In this document: in pieces, positions 4,169-8,513 of the stretch
Position numbering within the stretch: position 1 is the first letter of the stretch
Layout: every line of letters starts with the position of its first letter
Assembly (NCBI GenBank): GCA_903920975.1
Contig: CAIXNZ010000049.1
Location: forward strand, 1-8,513
Length of the DNA stretch: 8,513 nucleotides
Reading direction: 5' to 3'
Source: Candidatus Falkowiibacteriota bacterium
GTDB taxonomy: Bacteria; Patescibacteriota; Patescibacteriia; CAIXNZ01
The notes under the pieces: generated by a model
The model's database searches: none
Told to the model about the DNA's origin: nothing
What the model saw: only the letters and a program-made list of their open reading frames with translations
Program-made: the position numbers and the translations under genes

Positions 4169-6226
4169 CTAATTCTCAGAATTTTTTACACAAAACAGGG
4201 CACTTTTGATATTGATAATTTTTGTTTGTCCAATTGCCAAATGGGAATCTGGCCAAAGAAGAAGGTCTTTTCTCAATATTTGATCATAAAAAAGCCTGAT
4301 GCCGATTTGATGATGCCAAGCCGCATCAAGCGTGGTCGGCTTTATGATAATATTTTTACAATCGCTTTTATCAGCTTCTATCCTTAAATCATTAAAATCC
4401 CAATCGTTTCCCTTGTCTTCAAAATTATAAGCTATTTTCCCGTCTCCCAGGTTCTCTATTTTGACATAATTACCAGTCGTGTTCCTTTGCGAGCCGTCAG
4501 GATTAATAATATACAAATCATATGTAACTTTCTGACAATCTGCTTTACATTCAAAAGACGCTTCTTTTGGCGGTTCTTGTTTTGGCTCACAACCCGCCGG
4601 CTGATACTCAATCGCGCTACTCAGCGGAATCGGAAATGATAAATTACCATCCATACTTTTGAATATAGCATAAACCGTTTTGGTTCCCTCCCCATTTTCA
4701 AGTGTCCAGTTTTTTTCCAGCGGACTCGTAAAAGGCTCCCACTCGGCATCATAAAAATTAATGCTGTTGCTTACAACAACACGATTTGCCTGCTCGGCAA
4801 AAAGATTCAAAATTACTTCTCTGGAATCTGTACATAGCTGACCTTCATTTATAACTAGGGAGCAATTTTTAGGAAAGCTGGTATCATGTCCGCATAACAG
4901 GCAAACATCAGTTGAGACGCTGTCTGAGCCAGCATCAAAGGTGGTGATATTTACGCTATTGGTAATTTTAGTACCGTTTCGCACACTGCCATTAACCGTC
5001 GCCCTAAATTTAAAACAAGCACTCATACCGGGAGCAAAGGGATCGTTCCAACTATCCCACGAAGTACTGATTGTGGTGCCAACAATGGAAAACGTCCCAG
5101 CGTTTAAAGCACAAACTCTGCTTCCAATTGGTCCAACCAATATCTCTGCTGAACCTATCTCGTAGGTAAGGCTGGAAGGAAGATTGTCAGTAAAATAAAC
5201 CCCGTAAAAATACCTGATTGGCGCGATGTTGTCTAGAAAAATCGTGTATTCCAATGTGTCACCTCGTAAAAGATCGCCGCCGTTCAGATCAAGCACGTTT
5301 CCAGCCACACTAAATCTCCTGCCATCAACCTTAAGGCCAAAATCATTTCCATCAATATCACTACCGGCAACTATGCTACTACGACTGCCGCTGGCTGGGC
5401 TTGTTGGTAACCAACCTCTGGCTTGCTGTAAATCAATTTTATAATCTCCGTCAGGCACATTAGAAAAAACATAATATCCATTGCTGTCTGTAATTTGCGG
5501 ATTTGCAATGCCATCAACCAATTCATAAATATCTACTTTAATGTGCTTATCCGGGGGAATGCCAAGAAAAGAATTGTCAGTATAATTGATCGGAATCTTG
5601 ATATCATCTCTGCCATCCATCACGGAAAAATTTACCACGCTCCCAGTACCGATAAAAGTATGGGTGTAAATATGATCACTGTGATACGGCCCCCAATCAA
5701 CAAAGGTGTCATTAATCATTAAATCCCCCTGATTATTACTAGCGCCAATGTAGCCTAGAGTACCGTCCTTTAAATACGCATCCCATTCAATGCGGCGACT
5801 GACTTGGTATTCTGCATCATTTGAACCATCTGCTAAGCCGCACCACCAAGGATTATCACAGCCATTCCACTCACCGCTGGCCACAAAAAGATACTCGCGG
5901 CCGCTGACCAAAGAATTAACTGAATTTGTGCCATCTGAACCATACAGAGGAGCAATACCATTAACAGCGACATTTACGCTTTCAAGTAGCGTGCTTCCGC
6001 TCAAAGATACTGACCAACCAGATAATCCGTCTTCGCCAGCATCCTGTATGCCATTGCTATTTTTATCTTCGAAAACAACACCACTCACCGCATAACCAGC
6101 GGCCGAGACCGAATAAAAAAATCTAAACGAGGCAATGCAACAAATTATTACAAATAATACAATGCAGCAAATTATTTTAACTCGATAACTATTCAAAAAA
6201 TGATTTAAATTATTTTTGCGCTTCAT
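4169..6226 (-). CDS. Modular extracellular surface protein with SdrD_B-like, DUF11-like and Ig-like domains
   Basis: A 685-residue exported protein. The N-terminus has a basic stretch and a hydrophobic segment (about 17-42) ending SVSAAG, either a signal peptide or an uncleaved anchor. Residues 47-76 are the first half of an SdrD_B-like beta-sandwich (GVVFEDKNSNGIQDAGEDGL, a calcium-loop type motif). The second half seems to resume at 245-275 (TDSNGYYVFSNVPDGDYKID, then GWLPTSP). About 165 residues between them form a separate beta-rich domain with aromatic and ND/WG motifs (LMINDTFVDWGPYHSDH), possibly sugar-binding. Residues 305-440 resemble DUF11 (GDTLEYTIFLDN, then FTDNLPSSLTYEIGS). Residues 455-540 resemble a bacterial Ig-like repeat (SLVINEGQLCTDSREVILNL, then GTKTVYAIFK). 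The C-terminus (about 556-680) carries DWDFND. There is no LPXTG motif or C-terminal membrane helix. A role in attachment or the cell envelope is inferred. The gene ends in TAG, and its start has only a weak ribosome site. Confidence 0.85.
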   Translation of the reverse strand: MKRKNNLNHFLNSYRVKIICCIVLFVIICCIASFRFFYSVSAAGYAVSGVVFEDKNSNGIQDAGEDGLSGWSVSLSGSTLLESVNVAVNGIAPLYGSDGTNSVNSLVSGREYLFVASGEWNGCDNPWWCGLADGSNDAEYQVSRRIEWDAYLKDGTLGYIGASNNQGDLMINDTFVDWGPYHSDHIYTHTFIGTGSVVNFSVMDGRDDIKIPINYTDNSFLGIPPDKHIKVDIYELVDGIANPQITDSNGYYVFSNVPDGDYKIDLQQARGWLPTSPASGSRSSIVAGSDIDGNDFGLKVDGRRFSVAGNVLDLNGGDLLRGDTLEYTIFLDNIAPIRYFYGVYFTDNLPSSLTYEIGSAEILVGPIGSRVCALNAGTFSIVGTTISTSWDSWNDPFAPGMSACFKFRATVNGSVRNGTKITNSVNITTFDAGSDSVSTDVCLLCGHDTSFPKNCSLVINEGQLCTDSREVILNLFAEQANRVVVSNSINFYDAEWEPFTSPLEKNWTLENGEGTKTVYAIFKSMDGNLSFPIPLSSAIEYQPAGCEPKQEPPKEASFECKADCQKVTYDLYIINPDGSQRNTTGNYVKIENLGDGKIAYNFEDKGNDWDFNDLRIEADKSDCKNIIIKPTTLDAAWHHQIGIRLFYDQILRKDLLLWPDSHLAIGQTKIINIKSALFCVKNSEN

Positions 6227-6256
6227 ACTCTAAACATTAAATACATGCTCTAGCTA

Positions 6257-6281
6257 AAAGACGCGAACTAGTCGCGCCTTT
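6257..6281 (-). terminator. Hairpin terminator after the DUF5652-like gene
   Basis: On the minus strand AAAGGCGCGA pairs with TCGCGTCTTT around a CTAGT loop, 10 positions with one mismatch, followed by TTTT. It lies 7 bases past the stop of 6288-6506 and separates the hppA unit from the surface-protein gene. The T-run is short, so termination may be partial and allow read-through into 4169-6226. Confidence 0.65.
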
Positions 6282-6287
6282 ATATAT

Positions 6288-6506
6288 TTATTGAATCGTT
6301 GGTTGATTATTTTTTTTACCCATTTTACTAAAAACATACAAATAAAGTATATCTAGAATTCCAAGAGAATTAACAATAAGTAAAACAATAAACCACCATT
6401 CTTCTTTGCGTCTAGCTGATTTCCAAAGAGCCAGGCCCTTCCAAATCATTGACCAAATTAAAAATATAATTAGAACCCATTGATTCTGTAAAAATAATTG
6501 CTCCAT
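6288..6506 (-). CDS. Small membrane protein, DUF5652-like
   Basis: A 72-residue predicted membrane protein. The first helix covers about residues 9-28 (VLIIFLIWSMIWKGLALW), followed by a short charged loop KSARRKEEWW. The second helix covers about 38-59 (FIVLLIVNSLGILDILYLYVF), with a polar lysine/asparagine-rich end. The pattern of a WS..WKG.ALW helix, an AR..EEWWFI loop and a N.LGI..I.Y.Y helix matches my memory of DUF5652, a family frequent in CPR genomes; its function is unknown. It follows hppA by 22 bases in the same direction and precedes a hairpin terminator, so it is probably the last gene of the hppA unit. No Shine-Dalgarno is visible; the leader is A/T only, so initiation may depend on an unstructured leader or on coupling. 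Confidence 0.82.
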   Translation of the reverse strand: MEQLFLQNQWVLIIFLIWSMIWKGLALWKSARRKEEWWFIVLLIVNSLGILDILYLYVFSKMGKKNNQPTIQ

Positions 6507-6528
6507 AAATTTATTTTAAAAATAAAAA

Positions 6529-8513
6529 TTATAATAACAAACCAACTATCAACAACGCCACGATATTCAGGATTTTAATCATGGGATTTATGGCTGGTCC
6601 AGCAGTATCTTTATAGGGGTCGCCAACAGTATCGCCGGTTACTGCTGCCTGATGAGCAAATGAACCCTTGCCGCCATAATTTCCTTCTTCAATATATTTC
6701 TTGGCATTGTCCCACGCCCCGCCGCCGCTAGTCATGGAAATGGCTACAAAAACTCCGGTAATAATTGAGCCTAATAGTAATCCACCCAAAGCATGAATGC
6801 CTAAAATAAAACCAACCAAAATCGGAGCCAAAACAGGCATCAGAGCTGGAATAATCATTTCCTTAATAGCAGCCTTAGTCACAATATCAACTGCCTTGCC
6901 ATAATCTGGCTTTTGCGTGCCTTGCATAATGCCAGGCATTTCTTTGAACTGGCGCCTCACCTCTTCCACAACCTTGCCAGCCGCGCGTCCCACTGCTTGC
7001 ATGGCAAATGCGCCAAAATAATATGGCAATAACCCGCCAATCAATAAACCAACTAAAACTTTGGGATCATCAATCGAAAATTTTATGCCTTCGCCAATGG
7101 CATGAGTGAAATCAGCAAATAAAACCAAGGCTGCCAAAACTGCAGAAGCAATCGCATAACCCTTGGTCACGGCTTTGGTGGTATTGCCAACAGCATCCAG
7201 TGGATCAGTCACATTTCTAACTTCTTCTGGCAGTCCGGCCATTTCCGCGATACCGCCGGCATTATCAGTAATCGGGCCGTAAGAGTCAATAGTCACTATT
7301 ATGCCTGCCATTGAAAGCATAGCCATAGCTGCCACAGCAATACCATAAAGTCCTGCCAAATAATATGCTCCTAAAATTGCAGCTGATAAAACAATGATTG
7401 GAGCGGCAGTTGATTTCATGGAAACAGCCAAGCCCGCAATAATATTTGTGCCATGTCCGGTTTGCGATGCTTTGGCAATATCTTGAACCGGCTTAAATGC
7501 TTTGGAAGTGTAATATTCAGTAATCATGACCATGGCAGCGGTCACAATTAGACCGATCAAAGAGCAAAGGTATAAATTAATAACCGCATATTTATCATTG
7601 GCGCCCAATAACCATTTAGTAACTGGATAAAAAGCAATGGCCGAGACAAGGCCTGCCACAAATAAGCCCTTGTATAATGCGCCCATAATATTTTTCTTGG
7701 CACCCAGTTTGATAAAAAAACTGCCGATGATTGAGGCGATAATGGAAACACCACCCAAAACTAAAGGATAATAAATAACATTGGCCATATTGCCGAAAAT
7801 CAAAGAACCCAAAAGCATGGTGGCAATGGCAGTCACAGCATATGTTTCAAATAAGTCAGCGGCCATGCCAGCGCAATCGCCAACATTGTCGCCCACATTA
7901 TCAGCAATCACGGCTGGGTTTCTGGGATCATCTTCTGGAATACCAGCCTCAACTTTGCCGACCAAATCAGCGCCCACATCAGCAGCCTTGGTAAAAATAC
8001 CACCGCCTAGACGGGCAAAAATAGAAATCAATGACCCGCCAAAACCCAAACCAATTAAAGGTTTAACATCATTAGTAAATAAATAAAAAATAGCCAAGCC
8101 CAAAAGACCCAAGCCCACAACCAAAAAGCCAGTAACTGAACCTCCCATAACCGCGACTTTTAAGGCTGGCTTCAAGCCATTTCTGGCAGCTTCAGCTGTC
8201 CTGACATTAGCTCTTACTGAAACATTCATACCAATATAACCTGCTAAAGCAGATAACACGGCGCCCAATAAAAAGCCCAAAGCTGTTTTTATGCCCAGGC
8301 CCGGAACTAGGGCGATCAGAATAAATAAAACACCCGCCACAATGGCTATTGTTTTATATTGACGATTTAGATAAGCCTTAGCGCCTTCCTGAATCGCTTT
8401 GGCAATTTCTTTCATTTTTTCATTACCTTCCGGCATTTTAATAATCAATTTAATCAGGATTAAGCCGTAACCAATGGCTAAAATTGCTGAAATTAGCACA
8501 AAAATAAGACTGC
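6529..8513 (-). CDS. hppA: Membrane-bound pyrophosphatase, potassium-independent H+-pumping type, 5' end cut by window
   Basis: Integral membrane pyrophosphatase that couples hydrolysis of pyrophosphate to proton export across the cytoplasmic membrane. Counting residues from the GTG at 8499, the early conserved GNEKMKEIAKAIQEGAKAYL lies at 25-44. The pyrophosphate/magnesium-binding motif DVGADLVGKVE lies at 174-184, followed by ADNVGDNVGDCAGMAADLFE. Later come IDSYGPITDNAGGIAEM, GNTTKAVTKG from 438, and the C-terminal TGDTVGDPYKDTAGPAINP. K442 and T445 occupy the positions that are Lys and Thr in potassium-independent enzymes (Ala and Gly/Ala in potassium-dependent ones), and this class is known to pump H+. 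Many hydrophobic helices run throughout and the C-terminus is complete. The GTG is probably not the true start: the frame stays open to the edge (SLIF precedes it), and family members begin a few residues earlier, in the first helix. It probably shares a transcript with the DUF5652-like gene. Confidence 0.96.
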   Translation of the reverse strand, partial: SLIFVLISAILAIGYGLILIKLIIKMPEGNEKMKEIAKAIQEGAKAYLNRQYKTIAIVAGVLFILIALVPGLGIKTALGFLLGAVLSALAGYIGMNVSVRANVRTAEAARNGLKPALKVAVMGGSVTGFLVVGLGLLGLAIFYLFTNDVKPLIGLGFGGSLISIFARLGGGIFTKAADVGADLVGKVEAGIPEDDPRNPAVIADNVGDNVGDCAGMAADLFETYAVTAIATMLLGSLIFGNMANVIYYPLVLGGVSIIASIIGSFFIKLGAKKNIMGALYKGLFVAGLVSAIAFYPVTKWLLGANDKYAVINLYLCSLIGLIVTAAMVMITEYYTSKAFKPVQDIAKASQTGHGTNIIAGLAVSMKSTAAPIIVLSAAILGAYYLAGLYGIAVAAMAMLSMAGIIVTIDSYGPITDNAGGIAEMAGLPEEVRNVTDPLDAVGNTTKAVTKGYAIASAVLAALVLFADFTHAIGEGIKFSIDDPKVLVGLLIGGLLPYYFGAFAMQAVGRAAGKVVEEVRRQFKEMPGIMQGTQKPDYGKAVDIVTKAAIKEMIIPALMPVLAPILVGFILGIHALGGLLLGSIITGVFVAISMTSGGGAWDNAKKYIEEGNYGGKGSFAHQAAVTGDTVGDPYKDTAGPAINPMIKILNIVALLIVGLLL

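Noticed and set aside
6227..6256. Dedicated promoter for the surface-protein gene.
   Set aside because: GTATTTAAT is only a poor -10 match with no good -35. Read-through of the weak terminator at 6257-6281 is equally possible.
8497..8499. GTG as the start codon of hppA.
   Set aside because: The frame remains open to the window edge and it falls inside the first hydrophobic helix. The gene is treated as cut off at its 5' end.
1..8513. Possible alternative genetic code (TGA recoded, as in Gracilibacteria), because no gene here ends in TGA.
   Set aside because: Conserved proteins (SMC, HppA) read through fully with no in-frame TGA and use TGG for tryptophan. Eight stops are too few to draw a conclusion from the absence of TGA.

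Overview
The window is AT-rich DNA that looks like the genome of a small-genome bacterium, most likely of the Patescibacteria/CPR group. This placement is an inference. It rests on an unusually short SMC protein, a DUF5652-type small membrane protein, a modular SdrD_B/DUF11-type surface protein, several short orphan proteins, and a membrane pyrophosphatase with the residues of the potassium-independent proton-pumping class. All eight genes end in TAA or TAG, and no gene is broken by an in-frame TGA, so the standard bacterial code fits.

Left part (1-1195), all on the minus strand. A glycine-rich small membrane protein (77-373) is bounded by two strong hairpin terminators (29-60 and 421-454). 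Upstream of it lies a tight three-gene operon read leftwards: a 54-residue protein (1031-1195), a 70-residue basic protein (803-1015) and a 112-residue acidic protein (453-791). The first two are diverged tandem paralogues. All three genes carry the same strong Shine-Dalgarno leader. No function is recognised for any of them.

Centre (1196-4168). A compact divergent promoter region (1224-1292) fires leftwards into the small-protein operon and rightwards into smc (1334-4018). The SMC protein has complete N- and C-terminal ATPase head motifs but only 894 residues. Where the globular hinge should be there is a short, proline/glycine-capped helical stretch, and the protein has no cysteine, so a zinc hook is ruled out. 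Downstream is a striking structured spacer: an 11-bp terminator stem split by a perfect 14-bp palindrome of a repeat-like sequence and further small palindromes. A second, bidirectional terminator serves the convergent gene.

Right part (4169-8513), all on the minus strand. A secreted or membrane-anchored multi-domain surface protein (4169-6226) begins with an SdrD_B-like domain that appears to be split by a second beta-rich domain. Before it come a hairpin terminator (6257-6281), a DUF5652-like membrane protein (6288-6506) and hppA, the membrane-bound pyrophosphatase, which runs off the right edge (6529-8513). hppA and the DUF5652-like gene are 22 bases apart and probably co-transcribed.

The genes do not form one pathway: the window joins chromosome maintenance (smc), ion-gradient energetics (hppA), a cell-surface protein and uncharacterised small proteins. 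The best candidates for something undescribed are the hinge-less SMC, the paralogous small-protein operon that shares its divergent promoter region, and the branched palindromic terminator after smc.
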